From positions 1-63,135 of the forward strand of contig JAJRXF010000129.1 of assembly GCA_024276425.1 (NCBI GenBank): 63,135 bases of DNA, in the 5' to 3' direction. The stretch comes from Actinomycetes bacterium. Lineage in GTDB: Bacteria > Actinomycetota > Acidimicrobiia > Acidimicrobiales > SZUA-35. This document shows positions 46,476 to 54,455 of the stretch, piece after piece (the stretch's first letter is position 1; each line of letters starts with the position of its first letter). Made by a program: the position numbers and the translations under genes. Below the pieces are notes generated by a model. That model had not been told where the DNA came from and ran no database searches. It saw nothing but the letters and a program-made list of their open reading frames with translations.

Positions 46476-46508
46476 CCTTCCAGTGAAGCAGCAAACATCC
46501 CCACCTTG

Positions 46509-47699
46509 TTAGGCAAAGGCGGAGTGTCCCGTGATTGCTTGGCCCATGATGAGGGTGTGGATCTCGTTTGTCCCCTCGTAGGTGTAGACCGATTCAAGGT
46601 TGTTCATATGGCGGATCACCGGATACTCCGTGGTGATTCCGTTGGCACCAAGCACTGACCGTGCCTCGCGAGCAACCTCGATGGCCATCCTGGTGTTCTG
46701 GCGCTTACCGAAACTTACCTGGGCGGGGCCGAGCTCGCCCTGGTCCTTGAGACGACCGAGATGGTAGGACAGGAGCGTTCCCTGCTGCACTGCGGTCATG
46801 AAGTCAACGAGCCGCTGCTGAGTTAGCTGGAAGCGGCTAATGGGTCCACCAAATTGAATTCGTTCATTGGCGTAGTTGAGGGCGGCCTCATAGCAAGCCC
46901 TGGCCGCCCCAACGACACCAAACAAGATGCCAAAGCGAGCCTCGTTAAGACAGCTCAGTGGACCGCGCATGGAGGCAACACCTGGCAGCACCGCATCGGC
47001 GGGCAGACGCACGTTGTCCAAGATCAACTCCGAGGTCACCGAAGCTCGCAACGAAACCTTTCGCTCGATCTTTGGGGCACTAAATCCCTCAATGTTGGTC
47101 GGTACGACAAACCCTCGAATGCCCTCATCGGCCCGAGCCCATACCACGGCGACATCGGCGATAGAACCGTTGGTAATCCACATCTTGGTTCCGTTGAGCA
47201 GCCAGTCTCCGTTCGGCTGCTGTTTGGCATTGGTTCGCATCGAGGATGGATCAGATCCCGAGTCTGGTTCGGTCAAACCAAAACAACCAATGGCGTCTCC
47301 CGCTGCCATTGGTGGCAGCCACTCCTGCTTGTGTTCCTCGGAGCCATAGGCCCAGATCGGGAACATGGCCAACGACCCCTGCACGCTGACGAAACTGCGT
47401 AGGCCCGAATCGCCCGCTTCAAGCTCGGCGCAGGCCAACCCATACATCATGGCCGATGATCCTGCGCAACCGTATCCTTCGAGATGCATGCCGAGTAGGC
47501 CCATGTCGCCAATGGTCTTGGCTACCTCCTTGTGAGGAAAGACGCCCTCATCAAACCAGGCGCCGACCTCGGGGAGGATTTCCTTGTCGACATAGCGGCG
47601 AACTGTGTCCCGAAGCATGATTTCTTCTTCGCTCAAGAGGGAGTCGGTGGCGAGAAAGTCGCGGGCGTTCTCGGCTTTTGGACCTAAAGGGGTAGACAT
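46509..47699 (-). CDS. Acyl-CoA dehydrogenase, glutaryl-CoA dehydrogenase-like
   Basis: A 396-residue flavoenzyme. It has the blocks that set glutaryl-CoA dehydrogenase apart: LRSFVSVQGSL with an arginine (R101) at the place that binds the distal carboxylate, GSEEHKQEWLPPMAAGD, GCFGLTEPDSGSDPSSM, CLNEARFGILFG and IRHMNNLESVYTYEGTNEIH with the catalytic glutamate in YEGT. The expected reaction is oxidative decarboxylation of glutaryl-CoA to crotonyl-CoA in lysine or aromatic breakdown. No other genes of that route are near. ATG 47699 is preferred; GTG 47705 would add two residues. Confidence 0.88.
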   Translation of the reverse strand: MSTPLGPKAENARDFLATDSLLSEEEIMLRDTVRRYVDKEILPEVGAWFDEGVFPHKEVAKTIGDMGLLGMHLEGYGCAGSSAMMYGLACAELEAGDSGLRSFVSVQGSLAMFPIWAYGSEEHKQEWLPPMAAGDAIGCFGLTEPDSGSDPSSMRTNAKQQPNGDWLLNGTKMWITNGSIADVAVVWARADEGIRGFVVPTNIEGFSAPKIERKVSLRASVTSELILDNVRLPADAVLPGVASMRGPLSCLNEARFGILFGVVGAARACYEAALNYANERIQFGGPISRFQLTQQRLVDFMTAVQQGTLLSYHLGRLKDQGELGPAQVSFGKRQNTRMAIEVAREARSVLGANGITTEYPVIRHMNNLESVYTYEGTNEIHTLIMGQAITGHSAFA

Positions 47700-47783
47700 G
47701 GCCACAGCCTAGACGGCCACGATCCTTTCCACGGCACTCGGGATTAGTGTCTGAGCTCCATCATCCACCAGACTTTGGTCAAG

Positions 47784-48686
47784 ATGAACAATCAACCACC
47801 CGCAGCCATCAGCCCTCAACCGGACTCGCTAAGCATCCGAACCCCTTCGGGGGTGACGATTTCCGCCCGTTCCTGGACTGGGGAAGGCCGAGAAGATCGC
47901 TCAACTATTGTCCTGGCCCACGGAGGCGGCCAGACTCATCATTCCTGGGGCGGCACGGCGGCAACGCTGGCCCGGGCCGGACATCGAGTGGTGACCTTTG
48001 ACTTACGGGGTCATGGCGAGAGCACCTGGGCCGCCGACGGAGACTACTCTCACGCCGCCTTTGGTCAGGATGCAATCGCGGTGGCCCAGTGGTGTGGAGA
48101 ACCGGTGATCTGGATTGGAGCCTCGCTGGGTGGCATCTCCGGCCTTGTCGCCATCGACACCCGCCCGGAACTTTTCGCGGCGTTGGTCTTGGTCGACATC
48201 ACCCATCGGCCCTCTTCGAGTGGGGTTGATCGGATTCTGAGCTTTATGAAGGCCGACCTCGAACATGGTTTCGCCACCCTGGAGGAGGCCGCCGATGCCG
48301 TTGCCGCCTATCAACCCCATCGGCAACGCCCACCCAGCACCGCAGGGTTAGCCAAGAACCTTCGCCGGGGGGAAGACGAGAGGTGGCGTTGGCATTGGGA
48401 CCCTGCCTTTTTGTCCGATCGGTCAGAGGGCACAACGACCGATGACCATTGGGCCGGTCTGCACCGGGCCTGTCAGCGGTTGGAGCGGCCAACCCTTCTT
48501 ATCCGAGGCAGGCTTTCGGACCTGGTGACCGATTCAGAGGTTGCGGCCTTTCGGGAACTTGTCCCCCATGCCTCCTTTGTGGATGTTGCCGACGCCGCCC
48601 ACATGATCGCCGGAGACCGCAACGATGTGTTCACATCGGCCGTTGAGGACTTCGTAGCCGAACTCGGGCGGAGCGCACCCAACTAA
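47784..48686 (+). CDS. Alpha/beta hydrolase
   Basis: A 300-residue cytosolic alpha/beta-fold hydrolase. The oxyanion segment is VLAHGGGQTHHSW, the nucleophile elbow GASLGG carries the serine, the acid is likely in GRLSDLVTD and the histidine in DAAHMIAGD. It resembles the small-ester or epoxide-hydrolase-like groups; the substrate is unknown. ATG 47784 is used; a TTG at 47775 is also open. No Shine-Dalgarno is clear. It is divergent from the glutaryl-CoA-dehydrogenase-like gene and convergent with the HIT gene. Confidence 0.87.
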   Translation: MNNQPPAAISPQPDSLSIRTPSGVTISARSWTGEGREDRSTIVLAHGGGQTHHSWGGTAATLARAGHRVVTFDLRGHGESTWAADGDYSHAAFGQDAIAVAQWCGEPVIWIGASLGGISGLVAIDTRPELFAALVLVDITHRPSSSGVDRILSFMKADLEHGFATLEEAADAVAAYQPHRQRPPSTAGLAKNLRRGEDERWRWHWDPAFLSDRSEGTTTDDHWAGLHRACQRLERPTLLIRGRLSDLVTDSEVAAFRELVPHASFVDVADAAHMIAGDRNDVFTSAVEDFVAELGRSAPN

Positions 48687-48706
48687 CCTCCACCTTCAAA
48701 GCCAAG

Positions 48707-49135
48707 CTAGTCGGCGGGAATCGCACTGCCATGGCCAGCTGCCCGCAAGTCCTCCCGAAGCCCCTTTGCCATGGCATCGAGGTCTTCGGCCTTGGCGGAG
48801 GGATCGGCATTGGCGAAGTTCAGGTCCGCCATGGAGGACATTGGCACCACGTGCACATGGGTATGAGGTACTTCGAATCCGGCGATCATCAGCCCGATAC
48901 GTTGACATGGGACCACCCGTTTTTGGGTTTGTCCCACGAGATGGGCAACCCTCATGAGGTGACCAACGGTCTCGGCATCAAGATCGGTCCACTGGTCCAC
49001 TTCCTGTTTCGGGATGACTAGGACATGCCCCGGATGAAGCGGTCGGATGTCCAACATCACCACACACGTTTCGTCGTTCCAAACGAATCGACCCGGGATC
49101 TCGCCAGCGATGATGCGACTGAAAATAGACGTCAT
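48707..49135 (-). CDS. HIT family nucleotide hydrolase/transferase
   Basis: A 142-residue HIT protein. It begins SIFSRIIAGEIPGRFVW, followed by LDIRPLHPGHVLVIPK, and contains the histidine triad HTHVHVVP near residue 92. Members act on nucleotides joined to phosphate or amine groups (for example adenosine 5'-phosphoramidates). It ends 20 bases from the hydrolase gene. Its ATG is only 15 bases from that of the divergent enoyl-CoA hydratase, so the two promoters must overlap each other or the genes. Confidence 0.92.
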   Translation of the reverse strand: MTSIFSRIIAGEIPGRFVWNDETCVVMLDIRPLHPGHVLVIPKQEVDQWTDLDAETVGHLMRVAHLVGQTQKRVVPCQRIGLMIAGFEVPHTHVHVVPMSSMADLNFANADPSAKAEDLDAMAKGLREDLRAAGHGSAIPAD

Positions 49136-49150
49136 GGTTCCCGACGGTAG

Positions 49151-50005
49151 ATGATGTTGACCATGAACGCATCTTCTCCCGGGCCAAGCCCAGCTCCCGA
49201 CACCGGTCCCTCCTCTACCCCATCGTCCGATTCTGCGCCGGTTCTGTTGTCCGTTCAGGACGGTGTTGCCACCATCACGCTCAATCGTCCCGAAGCAAGG
49301 AATGCCCTGTCAGATGAGTTGGTTGACCAACTTGGGGCATACCTGGAACAAGCCAATGGTGATGACCGTGTGCGGGCCATCGTCCTCACCAATACTGGTA
49401 ACACGTTTTGTGCCGGAGCCGACCTTTCGTCATCTAAGCCTGGGGTTGCTGGCCAGCCTGGTCAGGAGACGCGCACCTTCATTGATGTCTTCCGGCTTAT
49501 CATGCATGGGTCTAAACCCGTGCTCGGGCGGATTGATGGCCATGCCATGGGTGGTGGGCTCGGACTCGTTGCGGCCTGTGACATTTCAGTCATGCGTGAG
49601 GACGCAAAGATCGGATTCACCGAGGTCCGACTTGGGGTTGCTCCGGCAATGATCTCGGTCGTTTGTTTGCCAAAGCTCCGTCGAGCCGATGCCAGCGAGT
49701 TGTTTCTCACCGGCGAGCGAATCAGCCCCACTCGAGCCGTGGAGGTTGGTCTCATAAACCGGAGTTGCCCGGCGGCCGAACTGGATTCCTCCATCGACAG
49801 CTTCGTGTCCATGATCTCGCAGGGTGGCCCGAACGCCCTGGCTGCATGTAAGGAGATCATCAATCGGGTACCAGAGATGACTCAAGAAGATGCGTTCGCT
49901 TGGACCGCGGTGCGATCACGGGAACTGTTTGTGTCGGAGGAGGCCCGATCAGGAATCGCGGCCTTCCGCCAACGCCAGCCCGCCCCCTGGGTACCAGAGG
50001 AGTAG
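49151..50005 (+). CDS. Enoyl-CoA hydratase/isomerase (crotonase) family protein
   Basis: A 284-residue crotonase-fold protein acting on acyl-CoA in the cytosol. Conserved pieces are VATITLNRPEARNALSDEL, FCAGADLSS and GHAMGGGLGLVAACDI for the oxyanion hole, and FTEVRLGVAPAMI with a glutamate at the usual catalytic position. The first 30 residues are low-complexity (Pro/Ser-rich). Three in-frame ATGs (49151, 49154, 49163) have no Shine-Dalgarno; a leaderless mRNA is possible. Together with the nearby dehydrogenases it suggests a small acyl-CoA degradation group. Confidence 0.9.
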   Translation: MMLTMNASSPGPSPAPDTGPSSTPSSDSAPVLLSVQDGVATITLNRPEARNALSDELVDQLGAYLEQANGDDRVRAIVLTNTGNTFCAGADLSSSKPGVAGQPGQETRTFIDVFRLIMHGSKPVLGRIDGHAMGGGLGLVAACDISVMREDAKIGFTEVRLGVAPAMISVVCLPKLRRADASELFLTGERISPTRAVEVGLINRSCPAAELDSSIDSFVSMISQGGPNALAACKEIINRVPEMTQEDAFAWTAVRSRELFVSEEARSGIAAFRQRQPAPWVPEE

Positions 50006-50053
50006 CCAGCCGATGCTCTTGGCTGTCGGCGGCGGTACCGGGCGTTGGGAAGG

Positions 50054-51499
50054 TCACGCCCGGCCGGTACGCAACTCCTGGAGCGCTCGCCCGAACCGGT
50101 CGACGCCCTCGGCCATCTCGTCCTTGGTCGCCGCGGCATTGCTTAGCCGAACATGTTTGCCGCTGGATGACCCGGGGAGCCAGTCAGATCCTGTGACGAC
50201 AGACACTCCCTGACGGAGGGCGGCACTACGTAGGTCGTTATCTGGCCCAAGGCCCTCGACTCGAAGCCAAAGATGGAGTGGGCTCACGCTGTGGAGAGGG
50301 GATGGAATGGCCTGGCCGTCGCCACTCACCATTTGAGTTCCACCAAGCCGCTGAACTTGCTCCCACAATTGGGACTTCCGCTGCTGAAGAGCTACGCGGA
50401 GTCTCCGCAGATGGCCCGGCCATCGGGGTGAGGTAACTACCCGAAGCGCTGTTTCTTGCAGGAGTGGAGAGACGAAGAAGTCTTCGGCCGAGCGAACCTG
50501 ATACAGCCTGGTGGCAAGTGCGCCGACGGCGGCGATGGCTGCAACCCGAATCCCCGGAGCAATCGATTTGGTTAGTGACCGGATGTGGACGACGTGACCA
50601 TGAGGATCAATGCTGGCTAGAGGGCCGACATATTTTCCGTCTAGGGCCAGGTCGGCGATCCAGTCATCCTCGACGATAATCAAACCATGTTCTTCCGCCA
50701 GCCCGATAAGTTGGGTGCGCCGCTCTGCGGAGAGGCTCGCTCCCGTCGGATTGTGAAATCGCGGCTGGATGTACAGCACCCGGCAGCCATTGGCCGCGAC
50801 CGCAGCTCCTATCTGGTCGACTCTCAGACCATCAGAGTCGGTTGGAACTGGGACCGGCACCAATCCGGCGGCGCGGATGGCCACCAAGGCTCCGGCATAG
50901 GTTGGCGACTCAACCATAACCGCATCGCCAGGAAGACAGAGTGCTCGAAACACAAGAGCTAGGGCGGCCTGGCCACCGGGCATGATGAGCGCTCGGTGTT
51001 GTCGCTCTGGGTCGATGTTTTCTTCGAACCAGTGACGGAGCGGTTCGCTTCCTTCGCTCGCTACGCGTCCAAAAACTCCAGGTCTGCGAACTGACTCCCG
51101 CACAGCAGAGGCAATGAGAGACTGAGGCTGAAGGCTCTCATCGGGGTAGCCCGACGCCAGATCGATGACACCAGCCGGAACGAGACTCCGAATGGGTTCA
51201 AGGATTCGGGCCTCATGATGTTCAAGGGCGTCAGCACCAAGGGCCAGAGTTTGCCAGGAGGTGTCCGATCGCGGCGGGAGCCTCTCTTGAGGTATGGCGA
51301 TAAAGGTGCCACTGCCCGAAATCGCCTCGACCCGACCAGTGCGAACCAGATCGCTAACGGCGTGACGGACTGTCGCTGGGCTCACCCCAAGTTCGGCCAT
51401 CAGTTGTCGCACGGACGGCAATCGATCGCCTGGACGTCCGATGGCCATATGGGACTCCAAATGCTGCCGAACGCGAGTTGAAGCGCTATCCTGAGTCAT
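50054..51499 (-). CDS. MocR-type transcription regulator (GntR helix-turn-helix plus aminotransferase-like domain)
   Basis: A 481-residue regulator. The GntR winged helix occupies about residues 5-70 (RLPSVRQLMAELGVSPATVRHAV and SGSGTF are diagnostic). The rest is a fold type I aminotransferase domain that can bind PLP: HNPTG (249-253), EDDW with Asp278/279, and SLTKS with the likely Schiff-base lysine K311, plus R318. Such proteins sense PLP or an amino compound and often repress or activate a divergent transporter gene. ATG 51499 is chosen because the HTH then starts at the expected distance; the open frame extends further but would cross the divergent eamA gene. Its start codon interlocks with that of the EamA gene. 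Confidence 0.93.
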   Translation of the reverse strand: MTQDSASTRVRQHLESHMAIGRPGDRLPSVRQLMAELGVSPATVRHAVSDLVRTGRVEAISGSGTFIAIPQERLPPRSDTSWQTLALGADALEHHEARILEPIRSLVPAGVIDLASGYPDESLQPQSLIASAVRESVRRPGVFGRVASEGSEPLRHWFEENIDPERQHRALIMPGGQAALALVFRALCLPGDAVMVESPTYAGALVAIRAAGLVPVPVPTDSDGLRVDQIGAAVAANGCRVLYIQPRFHNPTGASLSAERRTQLIGLAEEHGLIIVEDDWIADLALDGKYVGPLASIDPHGHVVHIRSLTKSIAPGIRVAAIAAVGALATRLYQVRSAEDFFVSPLLQETALRVVTSPRWPGHLRRLRVALQQRKSQLWEQVQRLGGTQMVSGDGQAIPSPLHSVSPLHLWLRVEGLGPDNDLRSAALRQGVSVVTGSDWLPGSSSGKHVRLSNAAATKDEMAEGVDRFGRALQELRTGRA

Positions 51500-51521
51500 G
51501 ACGCCAAAGGATAGCGCTATC
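51480..51521. promoter_or_regulatory. Twin palindromic operator over the overlapping MocR and EamA start codons
   Basis: AGCGCTATCC (51482-51491) and GGATAGCGCT (51509-51518) form a perfect ten-base inverted repeat with a 17-base centre that contains the shared CATG of both starts. The right arm is also part of a perfect 12-base palindrome, GATAGCGCTATC (51510-51521), and the left arm of a close variant. The two AGCGCT centres are 31 bases apart, about three helical turns. TATCCT lies five bases before the EamA ATG and, on the other strand, eight bases before the MocR ATG, as expected for -10 boxes of leaderless mRNAs. I infer a MocR operator that blocks or remodels both promoters. Confidence 0.7.
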
Positions 51522-52418
51522 GCAAACCGACGAGAAGCGATCGGTTTAGGGCTTGGCTTCCTCGCTGTCCTCAGTTTTAGCCTCACCCTGCCTGCGACCA
51601 AGGCCGCGGTGCCTGTTTTTGGTGGCTGGACCATCGGGATCGGACGAGCCGTCATTGCTGGACTCTTAGCCCTTGTGCTCTTGTTGATAAAAAGACAACC
51701 ACTCCCAAGCCCCAAGGAAGCCAGGTCGCTGGCCATCGTCGCTCTTGGCGTCGTGTTCGGTTTCCCGATCTTTACCGCTCTGGCCCTCGAACACGTCCCG
51801 GCCAGTCGAGGTGCCATCGTGGTCGGTGTCCTTCCCTCGACAACAGCACTTGTCGCAACCGTGCGGCATGGCGAACGTCCAAGTAGCGGCTTCTGGTTTG
51901 CAGCGGCCGGGGGCCTCATCACCGTCGTAGCGTTTGCCGTTCTGAGTGGAAGCCGAGGACGTCCCGAACCAGCAGACATTCTTCTAGCTATCGCGGTATT
52001 GGCCGCGGCAATTGGTTATGCCGAAGGTGCTGAAGTGACTAAGACACTCGGGAGCTGGCAGACCATCTGCTTTGCCCTCGTGTTGTCCTTACCCGTCACC
52101 GTGCCCGGAACCGCCTTCGCCCTCGCCCAACATGGAATTTCCGAACCAACCATGCTGGCCTATCTTGGGTTTGCCTACGTGGCAGTGATCAGCATGTTCG
52201 TCGGATTCTTCGCCTGGTACGCAGCCCTTAGCCTTGGAGGGGTTGCCCGCGTGAGCCAAGTGCAGTTGCTGCAGCCGATCTTCACCCTCGGGTGGTCCTG
52301 GCTCTTGCTCAGCGAGTCGGTTGGCGTTGGAGTTCTTGTGACCGCATTTGTCGTTGCGGGATTTGTCTGGCTCTCGCGGCAAACGAGGATAACCAGCGGC
52401 GCCTCGTCCAAAAGGTGA
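51498..52418 (+). CDS. EamA/DMT superfamily transporter
   Basis: A 306-residue membrane protein with ten hydrophobic segments arranged as two EamA repeats; the first has LTLPATKAAVPVFGGWTIGIGRAV and the second has FFAWYAALSLGGVARVSQVQLLQPIFTLGWSWLLL (read as two neighbouring blocks). DMT permeases of this type export amino acids or metabolites (RhtA-like). Its ATG overlaps the MocR ATG on the opposite strand (CATG), so it has no room for a leader with a ribosome site. Pairing with a MocR regulator suggests an amino compound or vitamin B6-related effector. Confidence 0.93.
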   Translation: MTPKDSAIANRREAIGLGLGFLAVLSFSLTLPATKAAVPVFGGWTIGIGRAVIAGLLALVLLLIKRQPLPSPKEARSLAIVALGVVFGFPIFTALALEHVPASRGAIVVGVLPSTTALVATVRHGERPSSGFWFAAAGGLITVVAFAVLSGSRGRPEPADILLAIAVLAAAIGYAEGAEVTKTLGSWQTICFALVLSLPVTVPGTAFALAQHGISEPTMLAYLGFAYVAVISMFVGFFAWYAALSLGGVARVSQVQLLQPIFTLGWSWLLLSESVGVGVLVTAFVVAGFVWLSRQTRITSGASSKR

Positions 52419-52427
52419 CGAATCTGG

Positions 52428-52544
52428 TTAGTCGAGATCGGGGTAGACCGATGGGGGCGGGCCAGGAGTTCCGGGGGAAGCACACACCCAGCACGAGGAG
52501 TCTGCCGGTCCGGTCCACGCCACTTCGCAGCTACCACAGCTCAT
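52428..52544 (-). CDS. 38-residue double-CxxC (zinc-ribbon) protein
   Basis: A small open frame convergent with the EamA gene, its stop ten bases from the EamA stop. The protein begins MSCGSCEVAWTGP, continues to SSCWVCASPG and ends in a proline-rich tail. Two CxxC pairs (3-6 and 18-21) twelve residues apart would hold one zinc ion. Cysteine spacing, the W-x-G-P segment and CWVC look like a real short zinc ribbon rather than chance; short actinobacterial proteins of this look exist as I remember, with no known role. No Shine-Dalgarno is clear before the ATG. Confidence 0.55.
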   Translation of the reverse strand: MSCGSCEVAWTGPADSSCWVCASPGTPGPPPSVYPDLD

Positions 52545-52690
52545 TCGGAGACCGGCTCGCCGGTATCGGGGAGGGGTGAGTAGCTTGGTCGCCGCAGCTG
52601 TGGTCATCTGAACTGCTTCGGCAGAAGCTGGCCGAATATGAGTAAGGGGGTTGAACTGTCCTCGACCCGAGATATTGGATCGATGTAAGG

Positions 52691-53110
52691 CTAGGTGACC
52701 ACCGGATCAAGAACCGAAGCCAGATCGACCCAGCGCTCTACCTCGCTAACGGAAGGGACCCGCCGCACAATGCTGCGCCGAGTGCTCTTGATTGCCTGAC
52801 GATTAGTCTCCATCATTTTGGCCACAAGATTTGTCGGGTGACGGCGGGCCAAGTCGCCGATGGTGCGAACGCCCGAGGCTTGCAAAAGATCGCTGTAGTC
52901 CGCACCGATTCCACGAACCCGCATCAGGTCAGCCCGATGCACCCAGGACAAGAGCAGCGCTTCGTCAATGCCGGTGAGAGCAGCTAGGAGGCGCCGATCC
53001 GATCTTGCTCCACCACGGTGCAAGAGAGCCGCAGGCGACTTTATGGACACCGATTGCAGCTTCTGGCGGAAGTCCCAACCAATATCTTCGATCGTGTCCA
53101 ATGCAACCAC
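52691..53110 (-). CDS. DUF4332 helix-hairpin-helix protein
   Basis: A 139-residue protein with two helix-hairpin-helix-like units: LDTIEDIGWDFRQKLQSVSIKSPAALL with LTGIDEALLLSWVHRADLMRV, then RGIGADYSDLLQASGVRTIGDLARRHPTNL. This is the DUF4332 pattern; some proteins with this fold bind DNA, but the role here is unknown. GTG 53110 is preferred since it places the first unit at the N-terminus as in relatives and has AAGGGG upstream; an upstream GTG at 53161 would add 17 residues. The 220-base region beyond it (53162-53384) shows nothing I can name. Confidence 0.82.
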   Translation of the reverse strand: MVALDTIEDIGWDFRQKLQSVSIKSPAALLHRGGARSDRRLLAALTGIDEALLLSWVHRADLMRVRGIGADYSDLLQASGVRTIGDLARRHPTNLVAKMMETNRQAIKSTRRSIVRRVPSVSEVERWVDLASVLDPVVT

Positions 53111-53384
53111 CCTCAGCCCCTTTACAACGTCGCCACAAGCTGGCCGGGATCTACAGCCCACCGGCCGACCAACCCAGCAAGCTATCGCTAGGCCATGTCC
53201 TTTAACACGAGTCGATCATGACAAAGCACAACCGCCCTCGGCAAGTCCGACCCAAAAATCAAGGAAGACCCAAAGAAGTAAGCGTCTTTAGTCGGTCACC
53301 AATCCGCAGGCGAAAGCTACATGGGAGATCTATAGGGTCAAGCCTCAATGCAAATCCAATTTCAGTGTCTACGGGTTGGTCCGT

Positions 53385-54455
53385 CTAGGACGTTGGGATA
53401 TTTAGTAGCCGGCTGGTATTGCCTGAGTACAGCTTGGGCAGAATCTCGGTTGGCAGGTTGAGGGCCGAGACTTGCCAGCGACCTTGCGGGGGAACCTCGG
53501 CCTCTGGCGCGTAGTCAAAGCACTCATCGTCAGTCTCCAAGAAGCGGTACCAGTGGCGGTAATCCTCGGGCCCAACCGGAAAGGCGTCAGTCCCAAACAA
53601 GACCCGGTCGGGGTATCGCTTGATCAGCTTGGCCGCGGCCCTGGGCTGACGACCAAGTTCGGCCATGCGGCCACCCAGGTCCACCGACAGATTTGGCAAC
53701 CGGTCCAACAATCGAGCAACCAAGCCCAGGTCCTCCGCTGCTCCCCCGACATGCGCACCGACGAACTGTGTGCCAGGACAACTCTCGATCAACGAGGCCA
53801 TTGATCCCAACAACTCATCAAACCCCGGCAAGCCCGGATCACCAAACCACCAGTCTGGATGCTTTGCCAGCTCCTCAATTCGTTCATTGTGCTCATCCAA
53901 CGGCTGGAAGAACGCCAACGGGTCAGCAGTATGAATCAATACGGGCAGACCAAGCTGTCCGGCCCGAACGAGAGCATCGTGCAGCCTGGGATCATCGGGC
54001 ATGACGAGCGAACCTTGACCGTCGCGAACGCTAAGCCCCAGGTCTTTCCATACCTTGAGACCTTTGGCCCCCTGGTCGGCTGCCACCTCGACCTGTGCAA
54101 CCAGGGCAGTTGATGCATCGCCGTCCTCACTCAGCACCCGCCAATCCAGGTGGGCAAAGGTGTGAAACCGGCCGGGATGAGCCAGGTCATAGCGCTCCAG
54201 GTTCTCGGCCAGTTCGGTCCCCCAACGCCCATCCAGGTTCACGATTGAAATCACATCGCAAGCATCCATGGCGGCCAACAACTGGCCAACGTCAGGGGCC
54301 ATCCAGCCTCCATCGCCACAGAGCCAACGACCAAGGTGGTTATGGGCATCAATCACCGGCACAGCCGGTCGGTCCAGCAGCGTTACCTCTACCCGCGCGC
54401 TACTGAAGGGGCGAAAGTCCTCCAGCAACAAACCCCCAATTCCAGATTCAGTCAT
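53385..54455 (-). CDS. Amidohydrolase family (metal-dependent TIM-barrel) protein
   Basis: A 356-residue protein of the amidohydrolase-2 type. It has VIDAHNHLGRW with the HxH metal pair, a KGLKVWKDLGLSV segment, PVLIHTADP, FVGAHVGGAAEDL and LFGTDAFP with the C-terminal metal aspartate. This family includes decarboxylases, lactonases and uronate isomerase relatives; it is not of the NagA deacetylase type. It is the last gene of the sugar operon and overlaps the kinase gene by eight bases, so it probably acts on a product of the same substrate, perhaps a lactone or a non-sugar aglycone. That is inference. Confidence 0.85.
   Translation of the reverse strand: MTESGIGGLLLEDFRPFSSARVEVTLLDRPAVPVIDAHNHLGRWLCGDGGWMAPDVGQLLAAMDACDVISIVNLDGRWGTELAENLERYDLAHPGRFHTFAHLDWRVLSEDGDASTALVAQVEVAADQGAKGLKVWKDLGLSVRDGQGSLVMPDDPRLHDALVRAGQLGLPVLIHTADPLAFFQPLDEHNERIEELAKHPDWWFGDPGLPGFDELLGSMASLIESCPGTQFVGAHVGGAAEDLGLVARLLDRLPNLSVDLGGRMAELGRQPRAAAKLIKRYPDRVLFGTDAFPVGPEDYRHWYRFLETDDECFDYAPEAEVPPQGRWQVSALNLPTEILPKLYSGNTSRLLNIPTS

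Noticed and set aside
51500-51979. N-terminal extension of the MocR gene into the EamA region
   Set aside because: The extension is antisense to EamA, is low-complexity, and the HTH domain starts properly at 51499.
53218-53388. Very basic open frame on the plus strand starting MTKHNRPRQ
   Set aside because: No ribosome site, composition decays after 25 residues and no known small ribosomal protein pattern is matched.
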